Below, piece by piece: positions 12,301-22,967 of a DNA stretch of 64,000 nt. The number at the start of each line of letters is the position of its first letter. Positions within the stretch are counted from its first letter, which is position 1. The stretch is taken from the NCBI GenBank assembly GCA_963969595.1, contig OZ018416.1, positions 4,542,065 to 4,606,064 on the forward strand. The letters run 5' to 3'. Under the pieces are notes generated by a model. It was not told the DNA's origin and made no database searches. It saw only the letters and a list, made by a program, of their open reading frames with translations. The position numbers were made by a program, and so were the translations under genes. This DNA comes from Neckera pumila (Eukaryota > Streptophyta > Bryopsida > Hypnales > Neckeraceae).

Positions 12301-14088
12301 TGTCATTCATGAGACCAGATTCTTGCAAACAAGACTCCTAAAGTTCTGACAACATTTACCTTTGGAAGTGAGAATTTTTGGATAGAAACGCCATGCCCAG
12401 AGTTCCATGGTTCTTGAAAGCAAAATGGGTATGTAAAAATTTCAACTCTCTTCATGCCCCTTAGGTAGTGGTAACGTGTTTTTCTGCTTCACGTGAGTCC
12501 AGATGGCAGGTCCTTCTCCCCAGCTGAAGCCGTATCTGAGAAATCAAATTCACAAACTCATGTCTGTAATTTCATTTCATAAATGAACTGCTAAGAACTA
12601 CACTTTTTCTTCAAACATAAACAGAAAGTTCTAAAGCTACTTCTTCAATTATTGCTACACCAAACATGTATGTTGCCAGTATAGTAGCAAGTCCTCTCAC
12701 TATAGAATATTCCCATGCAAGCCACTACTACATGTGTCTATCATCTTCCTTGAGAACGATCCCGAGGGTCCAGCTCTTTGACGTTAGTATTCAGTGCTAT
12801 AAAATGTGCTACACGATGTCTTTGCTGCAGCGCTTCTCTGACCATAGTGTTAGTGTCCACTTTCCCTCTCACTCATGACCTCTGCTTGCATGCTACCAAC
12901 TGCTGCGATACGTACTAACATATGGATTGCACAAAAGAAGGAGATGTACTTTGACAAACTGCCTTTCAGAACAACACAAAGGTGAGCTTCTATCAACCTG
13001 ACCTAATGCTGGAGGTACTAACTTGTGCTGTGACGTTTGCTTGCAGCTTGGTGGCGAGAAAGACCCATCAAGCCAAAGTTCACGGATTGAGGCAGCAATG
13101 CGGCTTGCTGCAGATTAGGATGTCGTTGCAGATCGCCAACTTCACAATGACAATGCTGGATCCGAAGCGTGGTGCAATGACAAGAACTCCCGAAGTTTGG
13201 ACAAAGTGGAGATTGAGAGTGGAGAAGAGACCCAGGCAGATGGTTGGCGTTCTATTGGACTAGCGGATGGGGAGGGAAACAAGAACGACGAAGTCACTGC
13301 AGCAGCAATCGACGCCCATGATGACGACAGCAGGCGTGGCGATCGTTCAGAGCAGACCTTGACCAGGAACCCCATCGACGATCGATTGCTAGCCGAAGAC
13401 TTCGTGTTCCCTGAAAACACAGATGCTCACATGAATGAAATCACAGATATGGCAATAGGTGATGCTGAAGAAGAATTTCACGTTTCATAAGAACTTGATA
13501 TACCTAGTTGGGGTTGAGATTTGAGCTGTGGGGAGTTACAAATTCCGACTCTCTGAGTCCGACGACCCTGACGGCAGATATGAGTGTCTTCAGTGGCCCC
13601 CGGAGTTGATGTATTCCTCGAACTCCATGCGGCGTCAAGAACAAGTCTTCCAACGCCAAGAGCTTCGTCGCCAAGTTCAGAGAAAACAGCATGAGCTTGC
13701 AGATGACGATGAAGGCGAAGGAGACCGTTATGGCAAAGACGTAGCGGGCGAAGTTGAACTGGGCAGGAGTGCAACGGAAGGTGTCAAGATGGGGGAGCGC
13801 TAGAACTCCGAACTCAGCGACGGCATCCCAGCAACTGCTGTTGGACTGGACGACATGGACATTGAAGACCGTGGCTTTCAGTGGGCGGACCCCGCCTCTC
13901 CATTTGTGGACCCTGCGTCCCCCTCCCGGCATAGGGGTTGCCCCTCTGCTGCAACATTGAGGGGCCATGCTACATCTTCAAACGCCCAGCAGCTTCCAAT
14001 ACAGAACCCGGTACTGGAAACAAGGCTCCATTTAGGACAGGCATCAAGAAGATAGAATTATGTATCAGACTTCCCAAATTCTAATATA
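12301..14088. other. GC-richer region upstream of the piggyBac gene; unrecognised ORFs on both strands
   Basis: Composition rises from ~13000 onward. The plus strand has open stretches (13197-13490, 13528-13803, 13855-14055) rich in Asp/Glu/Arg, which could be a decayed acidic N-terminus of the transposase that follows. The minus strand has a 154-codon ORF (13504-13968) with one hydrophobic segment of ~25 residues. I recognise neither. They overlap, so at most one is real. Treat this as uncharacterised sequence, possibly captured host DNA. Confidence 0.35.
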
Positions 14089-14819
14089 ATGGAAGACAAA
14101 TATTTTCCTGAGTATGACATGCCTATGACCGGAAATGAGATGGCCCATGAAGTGAATGAAATAGCATATGATGAAGGAGATAGTGATGACAATGGAGATC
14201 CTCATAACCTTGAGGGTGTGAAGCATGTATTCAAAGAATCTACATGGTCTTGTTCTCATTTCTTATACTCTCCGGTATTGCGTCAGTTTGTGGGAAGATC
14301 CTGTCCTCAAACAAATTTGCGAAGAAAGCCATCCTTCATTATATTATTTTCTTTTTTCTTACCATATACTCTTCTTTAGAAGATAGTGATTGAAACAAAT
14401 TGGTACGCATGGGAGCTGGATGAGCATGGTATTATACCGGGAGGACGTATGTGGGAGCATTTTACAGTGCCCGCTTTGAAGGTGTTCATGGCGGCGTCAG
14501 TGTTGATGGGACTAAAAAAACAACCAAACATGAAGACTTATTGGGCCAAGAAAGGTTCGTTTTTCAATTGTCCCAAAATCTCTCAAATTTTCTCTTGTGC
14601 CAAGTTTCAAGCCATTACAAGATGTCTTCATGTGACAAATCTAGCAAATTATGTCAGTGAAAGAGAGCATGAGGGCTATGATAAAATGGGCCAGGTTCGT
14701 TGGCTAGTGAATGATATAAGGGCAAATTTTCAAACGACATTGGACTTTGGGCAAGTTTCTCACCGTTGATGAGATGATGATAAGATATAAAGGGACTTAT
14801 TGTCCAGCGCGTCAGTATA

Positions 14820-15132
14820 AGGTAGGAGGTTCTAAAATGGAGCGGGTTCTAAAACCAGTCAGGCTCTAGAGGTACATTTTGCACTTTCCAATGTACAAAT
14901 GGTGTGCATTTGAGGAGGTGGTCGGTTTTAGAGCCCACAAAAATGCACTTTTTTGCATCTTCAGAAATTCATAACTAATCCTATAAAGCTTCAAAAAATA
15001 TGAAACATCTTGGGTTAGATGCCAATCTTCCTTGCCTTTCAAGGAAAATTTATTGAAAAATATTTTAAAAAGTTTTATCTCCCCAAAATTTAGCTTCAGC
15101 TCTTAGATGAGTGAATTAAGGACCTCCTACCT
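14820..15132. mobile_element. TA-flanked MITE (Tc1/mariner-like) inside the transposase gene
   Basis: A 313-bp insertion with inverted ends AGGTAGGAGGT...ACCTCCTACCT and TA on both sides (14818-14819 and 15133-15134). Subtracting it and one TA joins the codons for RQY to MPKKPQKWG, the sequence expected in piggyBac transposases, so the boundaries are precise. The termini differ from the Stowaway consensus CTCCCTCC. No ORF. Confidence 0.8.
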
Positions 15133-15589
15133 TATGCCAAAAAAGCCCCAAAAGTGGGGCATAAAGGTCTGGTGCCTTGCCGCTTCATCCACAAAGTATG
15201 TGTCTAATTTTGACATATACTGCGGAGCCAATTCTAATTTAGGATTGAATGAAGGGATAGTAGTTCGTCATGGGAAGCCTTGCTTAGTCCACAACGTGGT
15301 ACTATAATTAGTACAAGGCCTGCAGGAGAAAGGTCATGTTCTAGTCTCGGATAATTTCTTCTTCAATATTGGCTTATTTAAAGAGTTGACATCTATAGAG
15401 ATATTTGCAACAGGGACAATACGTTGCAATTGTGTTGGGTTACCTTGGAGTTGAAAACTTGGAAAACTTGGAACAATTCACCACAAGGTACAATGGATTA
15501 GAGAATGTATGATAGCAGAGCAATGAGTTGTGTTCTTTGGAAAGACTGACGCCCGGTGTCGTGTTGCAAATGCAGACATTATGTAGATC

Positions 15590-16950
15590 ATGTATATATA
15601 TATATATGATTTAGGTAAATTTTAATATTTGTTGCATTATAAAGAAGTTGACATCATTTGAGGTGGCTTCATCTCATTCAATATTCTTCTTTGTGTTTTA
15701 TTTAGATTATACTATGTCGAACTCGAGGTTTTTTTTCTGAGTCTCAAGAAATTGGGGTTCTAGTTTTTTTTTACCTCTACTAGATATATGTAGATTTTAG
15801 TTCTTTATTCTGTTGATAGAGTGGATAGAGTGAAGTTAGAGATAAGTTAAGATGGAGATTGAGTGGAAAAGTAAAAGATAAAGAGATAGAGTGAAGTTAG
15901 AGTGAAGTTAAGGTGGGAAAAAGGTGAATTTTTTTCATCTTCTCTCTCGTTGTGAGTTTAGGGGGGGATCCGAATGTTTGGAGGTTGTTGTTGTGTTATG
16001 TTTTGGAGAGGGGGTTTTTTCAATAAAAATTGGAGGAGTTGTGTATTATGATGTTGTGATTGGAAGAAGTCTTTTCTTGCTGTGAATTGAAGTTGTAAGT
16101 GGAGATTTGTGCTAGTTTGAGTGGAGGAAGGTTTGCTACCTAGCTCCCAATTGAAGGGGCTGAGACTTTGACCAACCATAGAAGACGGACAGATTTTTAT
16201 TTTGCAATGAAATTTTGAGAAGTTGTAGAGAATTTTGTTAGCTTTTCAAATAGCTATCATTTGTTGTATTTGGAGCATTTATGAGTGAGTTGTGAGTGTT
16301 GAAGTGAAGGAGGGTCTGCTGCCCTCACTTTTAGAGGCCGAAACTTTGGGCAATCATAGATATTGGAGAGAGTATTTGAATGAATTGAAATTTGGTGAAA
16401 GTATAGAAAATTATATTAGCTTTACAAAGAGCTATCACTCATTCTATTTGGAGTTGTGGAGCATTGGTGGCGTTCATTCAAAGTTTAGCTTTGAAATTGA
16501 AGTTGGAGTGAAGATTTGAAGTTGGAGTTGGAGGAGAATTTGTGTGTTGTGGCTTGTGGCTTGTCTTTTATTGTAAACTTTTGTTGTTGCGGGCAGCTTG
16601 GGTTAAACCAATGCTTAGTCTCGTTTTGTGTTTGTGGAGACGGTGGGATTTAATCACCCACATGGTCGAATCTGTTTGTTTTCACGATGAAAGCTAAAGC
16701 CTAGTTAGAGCTGGTCACCGGGAGTTTGAAGTTTAGGAGCCCATCATCCGGACGGCATCTCGTGTTATGCCGTCTCGTTTTACCCGTCCGAGGCCTGTGG
16801 TTCTTATTACCTACCTGACCGAATCCTGACCCGTTTAGAGCCAACACAGGATAGGCCAACGGGGAGGAGTTTGAAGGCCGAAGAACGAAGAGAAGATTGA
16901 AGATTAGAAGACTTGAAGATTATTTGAAGTCAATGACTAACTAGTTCCAG
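15590..16950. other. Unclassified insertion splitting the piggyBac gene
   Basis: Non-coding relative to the transposase. Both edges encode overlapping versions of the same piggyBac segment (about 15545-15585 and 16990-17025), so the insertion or local duplication lies between them. It includes a purine-rich GATAGAGTGAAGTTAGA repeat zone (15815-15915), an imperfect direct duplication (16120-16275 and 16308-16454) and a GC-richer, LTR-like tail (16560-16930). The tail contains a perfect hairpin GACGGCAT/ATGCCGTC (16751-16758 and 16767-16774). I could not identify TG...CA ends with matching target duplications. Confidence 0.45.
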
Positions 16951-17563
16951 TTGCAGCCAGATACTTTGCGTATTCCCGAAGCACGGTCCTCTCAACACGA
17001 CACCGGTTCTTCTAATTTCAACACATGCATTTCCAATACAGTATCCATGTATGCCGGTTCAAACGGTGCTTTGCAGAGATGGAACGGTTCGAAATTAGAT
17101 TCCCACTTCTCCCGTGCATTTGGAGTACACGACGCATATGAAGGGGGTAGATGTCCTTGATCAGTTGCGCGCATCATACTCATGTCAAACTAGATCACAC
17201 AAGTGGTGGCATTGTGTTTTTTCATTTCTCTTGGACATGACAGTGGTGAACATATATATTTACTACAAAGGTTTTCTGCAGATACAGCACAGTGAGAAAA
17301 AACTTATGACACACCTACAGGTCAAGACAAACTTATGTGATGCACTTTTGTTGAATTGGAAGGGCCGTGCAATGGATGTGGAGGATGACCATCCTCAGAA
17401 GCATTTACCAACTTGGAGTCGCATAAAAAGACCTTGTATACTTTGTGGTGATCCATCGTGTTGTTTTTATTGTAGGGCACATAATAGGTTTTATCTTTGT
17501 GTAAATAGGGGGTGCTTCGAGGAGTTCCACTATGGACCCTTCAATCATGTCAGTGAACGCTGA

Positions 17564-18264
17564 CAACGTCAAGCAACCATTTGAAGATATGGTAATTTTT
17601 TTCATTCCTACAAATTTATTTATTTTTCCACGATTACTTTGCCTCTTCAACAAAGATCTATGTTGACCTTCAATTGAAGCCTCATATTCTTTAAAAAAAT
17701 TGTACAAGGATATGACTTAATACAAGATGTAGTATTTTGATTGTAGGTGGGACGGCAAAAGTTCCAAAGTTTTGAATTGGGATGGATTTTGCATTCCTAT
17801 AGGATACCGAGAAGAGGCTCAATTGCAAGTTGTGGTTGGTGGCAACCGGGCAAGGTGCAGGCAACGGTGCCCACCGCTGGTCCACTTTCACCCCAGTCCC
17901 AACGACCTATCCAGCTTCCAGCCGGGCCAACTGCAGGCGGGCCTGACAACCCAGCCACCTGTAGCTCGGATGTGACTGCCGCATTGCAAGGGCAAGCAAT
18001 GCGAAGCCGGCCCAAGCTTCGTCAGAGTCCCAGATGACAGGCCCGGGAGGAAGATCCAAATTTCAACCTGCCCTACAGAGATGTAGGCTATTTTTAGTCA
18101 TCTAATCCATTAAGTAGGGGAGATTTTGGGAATATTTTGGGCCCAAATTTTATTTTCATGAAATATACAATATGGGAGGTCCTCACCGATCAGATCTTGA
18201 AAATATGTCTACATAAAAAAGATATGAAATTATGAAAATTTGTTAGTGTATGCCTACTTTACAA
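17564..18264. other. Region 3' of the piggyBac gene, nothing recognised
   Basis: It contains a GC-richer patch at 17750-18060 with a short Pro/Gln-rich open frame but no domain, then AT-rich DNA. Confidence 0.4.
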
Positions 18265-18649
18265 AATATATTTGTACATTTCATTTTTTTGGTACATGTT
18301 CTGCAATTCCAAACATTTTCAAATTTTTGGAGGATGTAGCTGACTTGTTCTAGACAATGAATCCACAAAAGCACAATTCAAATGGACCATTCTAAGGCTG
18401 AATTACCCCATTCGAAGTGCAGCTGCCCGGAATTTTTGAGGACCAAAAAAAGACTTTTTCTCAACTCAAACACTAATATCTTTCAATCCACGTGGTGAAA
18501 CCTTCTAAAAAACTTACCATATATTCCTCTACTATACTACTACAAGATCCTACAATTATATATGGCAGAAACTTACAAAAAAAAAATTGCAATAGTAATG
18601 GCAGTTTTTGAGCTTTTTGAGTGAAAACATCGTGAAGGAACTTTAGGAG
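18265..18649 (+). mobile_element. TTAA-family element, subfamily B, 3' part
   Basis: It matches the right ~370 bp of the full B copy at 25323-26241 (blocks GCAATTCCAAA, GAATGAATCCA-like, AATATCTT-CAATC, CTACAAGATCCTA) and ends GGAACTTTAGGAG followed by TTAA (18650-18653). Confidence 0.65.
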
Positions 18650-18653
18650 TTAA

Positions 18654-18907
18654 GAAGATTCAAAGCCAAAAAGTCTAGTCAAATAAGGTGCATAAAAATT
18701 TGTTTTCTTCACTTTAAAGGCAAATATCTTACAATCTACACAGCAAAGTTTCTAAAATTTCATCCACATATTTTAACAATAGTGTAGTACAAGATCCTTC
18801 AATTAGAAGTGCAAAAAAAAACCCATTTTAAAAGCTTTTTGCTCTTAACAATAGAAATGGTAGTTTTGAATTCCTTTGATTGAAAAAAGACCTCTAGACT
18901 TTACAGG
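18654..18907 (+). mobile_element. TTAA-family element, subfamily A, 3' fragment
   Basis: It starts at the TTAA that ends the B fragment and continues with the A-subfamily block GAAGATTCAAAGCCAAAA. It runs to a degraded right terminus GACTTTACAGG with TTAC beyond. A TTAA is normal at this internal position of A elements, so the B copy probably inserted into an A copy here. Confidence 0.6.
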
Positions 18908-19557
18908 TTACTCATTGGTAGCACATCCAATGAAAAGTTACATTTGGCTGGGCAAATTCCAGAGTGCCTTGAGGATGCCCTTACGCCTCGTGACTTTTGC
19001 ATCTCTTCACCTTTCTGACTTTTGCAGTCTTTGGGTTCAAAGGAATCCAAATTCAATTTGCGAACAAGAACATACAAAATTTGGCCCATGTACTAATAAG
19101 AACAAGTCTCAGTAGGATTTTAGGTTCAGTGGAGACTTTGCGTCAGGATCCTCCGCATCAAAACCGGCCATTCTACGCTCTCAAGCCACAGCTGCTACAG
19201 AGGCCTTGCCATGGAAGCATGCTCAGGCCAGTTTTCCTTCTCATTTGTCTCTCATTTCCATTTGAAGCTCTCCATACTTTATTCATGTGCTAAAATTTTG
19301 CATTCTTGAGTACAAGGAGGTGGTTGGGCAAGTGGGCACCTAGGTTTCAGACTTTCAATCCTATTTCCAAAACAATCAAAACCCTAAAAAGAAGAAGACA
19401 GGGCTTGCCAACACCCACAGATTTGGATCACTAGTCTTACATTGATTCTATCTTTATATCGACCTAGGTCACCAAACCAATTTGTTGGTTGGTTCCAGCA
19501 TTTATACTGCAACCCGAAACCCTAAAATAAAAGCAGCAATGTATGGCAGCACATTTG
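18908..19557. other. Region 3' of the kinase gene, nothing recognised
   Basis: Likely includes the 3' untranslated part of the minus-strand kinase. No other gene is supported. Confidence 0.4.
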
Positions 19558-20778
19558 TCACCTGGGATGCACTGCTAATTCAATCTCATTGCCACCAGAG
19601 TTCTGCGTCCCAGATCTGGAGCTCAAGAGATCATCAATCGAAAGATGTGGAATGCTTTGCCTTAAGAAAGCTGAAGCATCAGGCCGAGACTCCGGCACCA
19701 CAGGCATCTCCGCATCCCCAGCCAATACCTGCACAACCTGCCGCATCGAAGGTCGAGCCGCAGGATCCGGATGCGAGCACAGCAACCCTAATTTCAAAAC
19801 AACACCCATTTGCTCATAATCAAAATTAGCATTCAACAAGGGATCCGCAACAGTGAGAAGCTGGTCATCTTTTAACCGTCTCCACACCATTTCCACCAAC
19901 ACCAAGTCTTTGTCGTTTTCCACATTAGGCTTGTAGGCTTTTCTTCCACGGGCGAGTTCCAATCCCACAGCTCCAAATGCATACACATCCGTTTTGTCCG
20001 TGAATTTCCCACCAGCAGCTTCTGGAGCGATGTATCCATACGTTCCAGCCACCATTGTGGTTGCCGCGATCTTCTCATGGTCCACGAGACGTGCGAGTCC
20101 AAAGTCTCCAAGTTTTGGATTGTACTCCTCGTCCAATATGATGTTACTCGACTTCACATCACGGTGGATCACTTGTTGCCGCCATCCTTCATGAAGGTAG
20201 TGAAGAGCTGCAGCAGTACCAGACACAATTTTCCACCTCTGACTCCACGAAAGAACTTCATCTCGGTTTTTCGGTTTGAACAAAGCTTGATCCAGAGAAC
20301 CTCTCGGCAAAAGCTCATACACCAGCAAGAACTTGCCTTTGTCTTTGCAGAATCCCACGAGCTCCACAACATTGTGGTGCTGCAATTGGCTGATGATCTT
20401 AACCTCAGCCAGAAACTCTCGCTCCCCTTGCTGAGAGTCGCTGCTTACTTTTTTTACAGCGACTTCAGCGCCCGTCTTGGGTAATACGCCTTTGTATACA
20501 CTCCCGAACCCGCCTTCTCCGAGTTTGGACTGGTCACTGAACTGTTTCATGGGCACGCTGAGGTGCTTGTAGCTGATAAACTCAGGCATGCCAGCCATTT
20601 CAACCATCTCGTTACCCTCCCAGTATTCCTCAGAGGCACGCTTCTTCTTCCGACTTACATGCATCCAAACCCCAACACCAACGACAAAAAGCACCAGGAA
20701 AATCCCACCAGAGACAACCCTTGCAATGAGCCCCATGCTCGCTGTCGCAACCAGAATTTTTGGTTTTCCTCTGATTGT
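19558..20778 (-). CDS. Lectin-type receptor-like kinase, TM + kinase part only
   Basis: Membrane Ser/Thr kinase resembling L-type lectin receptor kinases. Numbered from the ATG at 20736 (392 codons): a membrane segment at ~5-27, a basic stop-transfer RKKKR at 29-33, then the kinase domain with glycine loop GEGGFG (73-78), Lys95 in VAVKK, Glu111, catalytic HRDVKSSN (Asp193), DFG (211-213) and GTYGYIAPE (231-239). All key residues are intact and it is an RD kinase. The C-tail is Ser-rich. The open frame continues upstream of the ATG to a good acceptor (TTTAG just before 20778), with residues reading ENPKILVATAS, so this is probably the last exon of a longer gene. No legume-lectin domain or signal peptide is found upstream; that DNA is GC-rich retroelement-like sequence. 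Either the ectodomain exon lies far off, or the gene was truncated and may be a kinase-only protein or pseudogene. Confidence 0.85.
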   Translation of the reverse strand, partial: TIRGKPKILVATASMGLIARVVSGGIFLVLFVVGVGVWMHVSRKKKRASEEYWEGNEMVEMAGMPEFISYKHLSVPMKQFSDQSKLGEGGFGSVYKGVLPKTGAEVAVKKVSSDSQQGEREFLAEVKIISQLQHHNVVELVGFCKDKGKFLLVYELLPRGSLDQALFKPKNRDEVLSWSQRWKIVSGTAAALHYLHEGWRQQVIHRDVKSSNIILDEEYNPKLGDFGLARLVDHEKIAATTMVAGTYGYIAPEAAGGKFTDKTDVYAFGAVGLELARGRKAYKPNVENDKDLVLVEMVWRRLKDDQLLTVADPLLNANFDYEQMGVVLKLGLLCSHPDPAARPSMRQVVQVLAGDAEMPVVPESRPDASAFLRQSIPHLSIDDLLSSRSGTQNSGGNEIELAVHPR

Positions 20779-21329
20779 CTAAATAATGGAACGGAAACAG
20801 GTAATTAGGATCCGTATCCGATTAGAGGGGCAGCAGGAAACTAGAGATAGGCAACGCTAATCCAGTAAGGAGAAAACTGTATCTGATCCAGTCAGAATGT
20901 TAGTATTCAAGAGCGGAATCACATCCGGATCTCACCTCAGATCGGATTAGGGTTGGACCGGATTGATAAAGGATCGGATTGGAAAAGGTCATGATGACCT
21001 GCCAGGGGTTCTGGGACTATATAAAGGCTGGTCGTCCTCATTTTCACTCCTTTACTTCCCTCGAGCTCTGGAGCTGACCTTGAGCGCTTTTACGCCTTCG
21101 TCTGCACCAGAGCCGTTGTATGTGTGTGTGCTTCCGGCTGGGCATGTCCGAGAGTGTAGGAAGAGTAAAGAACATGTGGGTTGCAGGTTTTGTGGTATTG
21201 TCCAGTTGAGATCGGACGAGAGAAAGTGAAGAACGGGACGTCCGGCTAGGAGAGAGTGAGGTAGCGATCGGTAAGGGTCCAGCGGTCATTTAGTGTTCAT
21301 GCCTTAGCTGCGTAAGACCAGACCGGGCG
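20779..21329 (+). other. GC-richer retroelement-like DNA with TATA box
   Basis: It is rich in GGATCGG/CCGGAT words, as is the downstream LTR region. It holds a TATATAAA at 21018-21025 that could act as a plus-strand promoter. It may be a decayed LTR or promoter of the following retroelement ORF. I could not align it convincingly to the LTR at 22968-24061. Confidence 0.4.
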
Positions 21330-22789
21330 CGCCCAGTTCCTCCTTCAACGTCAAACTCCGGAAGGTAGTTCCGATCATTCCTACGGAGGAACCGGCCCGA
21401 TCCAAGCTCATGGAGGATCTCAACGCCATGGGGTGCCTCGTCTTGATGGATAAACCCTAGGGGTTTCAGGAAGAGCGGATGGTCAAAGAGATTAGGTGCA
21501 AGGCGTCAAACGAGTTCGACAACACTCTCCGGGGCCGTCCGATCGAATGGGAAGAAGAAAGGTGGAGGGAAGTTTACAACTTCCGAATGGGAGGTTCCGG
21601 TATGGCTGGACGGAAGGACGAGTTCATCCATGACAAGTTTCATAGAGAGCCGAGCAACAAGGACAGGTACGCGGTCGCGGACTATAAGAGCGACCGGCAC
21701 CAAAACCTCCTCCAGTTCCTGGTTCCAATCGTCCACCCGGAGAAGCCGACGAGGGTGACGATGACCATCGACAATACAATTTTCAATTCCTTGAGCAGGG
21801 AACAGAAAGTGAATTGGGCCTGGATCTTTTCCGATCTGGTGTCCCAGCTGGTGACGAGGATCAGAAAGAGTAGGGCCACTCCTTTAAGTCCCTATCTCTT
21901 CCACCTCTACCAGCGCAACCAACTCCTCACTCATACGGAGGAGAAGACGTGGAGCATTCAGGAGTCTAACCTGAAGTACGGAGAATCGGGTTTAGATGAT
22001 GAAATGGAAGAGCAAATCGGGTCCAAACCCGAGATAGAAGAGGAAGAAGAGGAGGAGCCGTTCCGGCCGAAGAAGCGGATGAAGACGACGCCTCCTCGCA
22101 AGAGAGGAACCCTTCCAACCACCCGGTCTACACCAGAACAGGGACCGGAGGTGGAGATGCCGGATCTCAAGGACCCGGTTGACCCGTTCAACCAGTTGAT
22201 GGTAACCCTGTGTGGGATATGAGCGGACTGGGAGGTCAAGACGAGAGCTCTCACCCATATTGGAGAGATGGTGGGTGCACCGGCCAATAGCGATTTGCCA
22301 GATAAGGTGGGCCAATACCTAGCCGATCCGGATGAGAACCGCAGGCAGGAGGCAGAGATCTGTCAACTTCAGGAGGAAGTCGACACCCTAAAGGCTGACA
22401 TGGTAACCCTCAGGGAAGACAAGGCTGCAATTCGGGAGATGGCGGAGGCAGCCCAGAAGGTGGCTGAGTCGGTGAAGGACACTCTCGGAGAGTCCGGATC
22501 CACCTCAGTCAAGGAGGCACTATTTGACAAAGGGGTGCATGAGGAGAAGAAGGTATCCGGTTCTCGGATAGTTCGGATCCTGACCGACTTCACCGATCGG
22601 GTGGAAACTTTTTTAGTGGCAGCAAGAGAGGCGGCCAATCGGATGGATGTCAGCAGTCGAAAGCTAAACGGATCCATGTACTCCCGGGAGATCCACCTCT
22701 CCGATATATCGCTACCCGGGTTCGTTTGCGGCCAGAGGATCGAATCCAAGGGAGCGCAAGGATCAGACACCCGAGTCAAGGAAGAGTAA
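21330..22789 (+). pseudogene. Retroelement third-ORF (Athila env-like) remnant
   Basis: One reading frame runs through this stretch with two in-frame stops (TAG at 21458-21460 and TGA at 22220-22222). The first part resembles the plant-transposon domain found in the extra ORF of Athila-type gypsy elements: segments GRPIEWEEERWREVYNF and LSPYLFHLYQRN, with a LVPIV...TRVTM region between. It is followed by an acidic stretch and a basic patch (RPKKRMKTTPPRKRG). The second part (22268-22789) is predicted coiled coil (CQLQEEVDTLKADMVTLRED), then a Ser/Glu-rich tail. It lies directly upstream of a purine-rich tract and an LTR, the position of the env-like ORF in Athila. No gag or pol precedes it, so the element is 5'-truncated. 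Family assignment is inference. Confidence 0.55.
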
Positions 22790-22967
22790 CCGGAGACCTG
22801 GGCTTGGGCAACCGATTCATCTAGATTCATCGCCAAGGTTAGATCTTCCGGATCCAGCTGCCGGGGAGCGCAGCCGAAACCTTGCCGACGTCTTCAACCA
22901 ACTACCAGAGGAACCAAGAAGTCCTACGCTGGGTGGGGGAGTTGGAGAGTAGGTAGGTAGTTAGGAG

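Larger units (their letters stand above)
14089..17563 (+). pseudogene. Decayed piggyBac-type transposase (DDE_Tnp_1_7 family)
   Basis: Cut-and-paste transposase of the piggyBac superfamily, broken into pieces. The first part (14089-14769) has an acidic leader, then a block ending PYTLL, an in-frame TAG at 14377-14379, and KIVIETNWYAWE, the family's conserved N-terminal core. At ~14765 a one-base frameshift precedes FLTVDEMMIRYKG, which holds the first catalytic Asp. A 313-bp MITE then interrupts the gene, after which MPKKPQKWGIKVW and VLVSDNFF (second catalytic Asp) follow. A second interruption lies at ~15590-16950. The 3' part contains IPTSPVHLEYTTHMKGVDVL (third Asp in GVDVLDQ) and a C-terminal cysteine-rich segment (CILCGDPSCCFYC) typical of piggyBac. 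Several stops and frameshifts make it inactive. I find no terminal CCCC repeats bounding it, so its own element ends are not identified. Confidence 0.8.

Noticed and set aside
12040..12312. Ala/Ser/Gly-rich 90-codon ORF
   Set aside because: It spans a 50-bp minisatellite whose period is not a multiple of three, so no consistent protein repeat.
13504..13968. 154-codon minus-strand ORF with a hydrophobic segment
   Set aside because: No recognisable family, and open frames overlap it on the plus strand; kept only as uncharacterised region.
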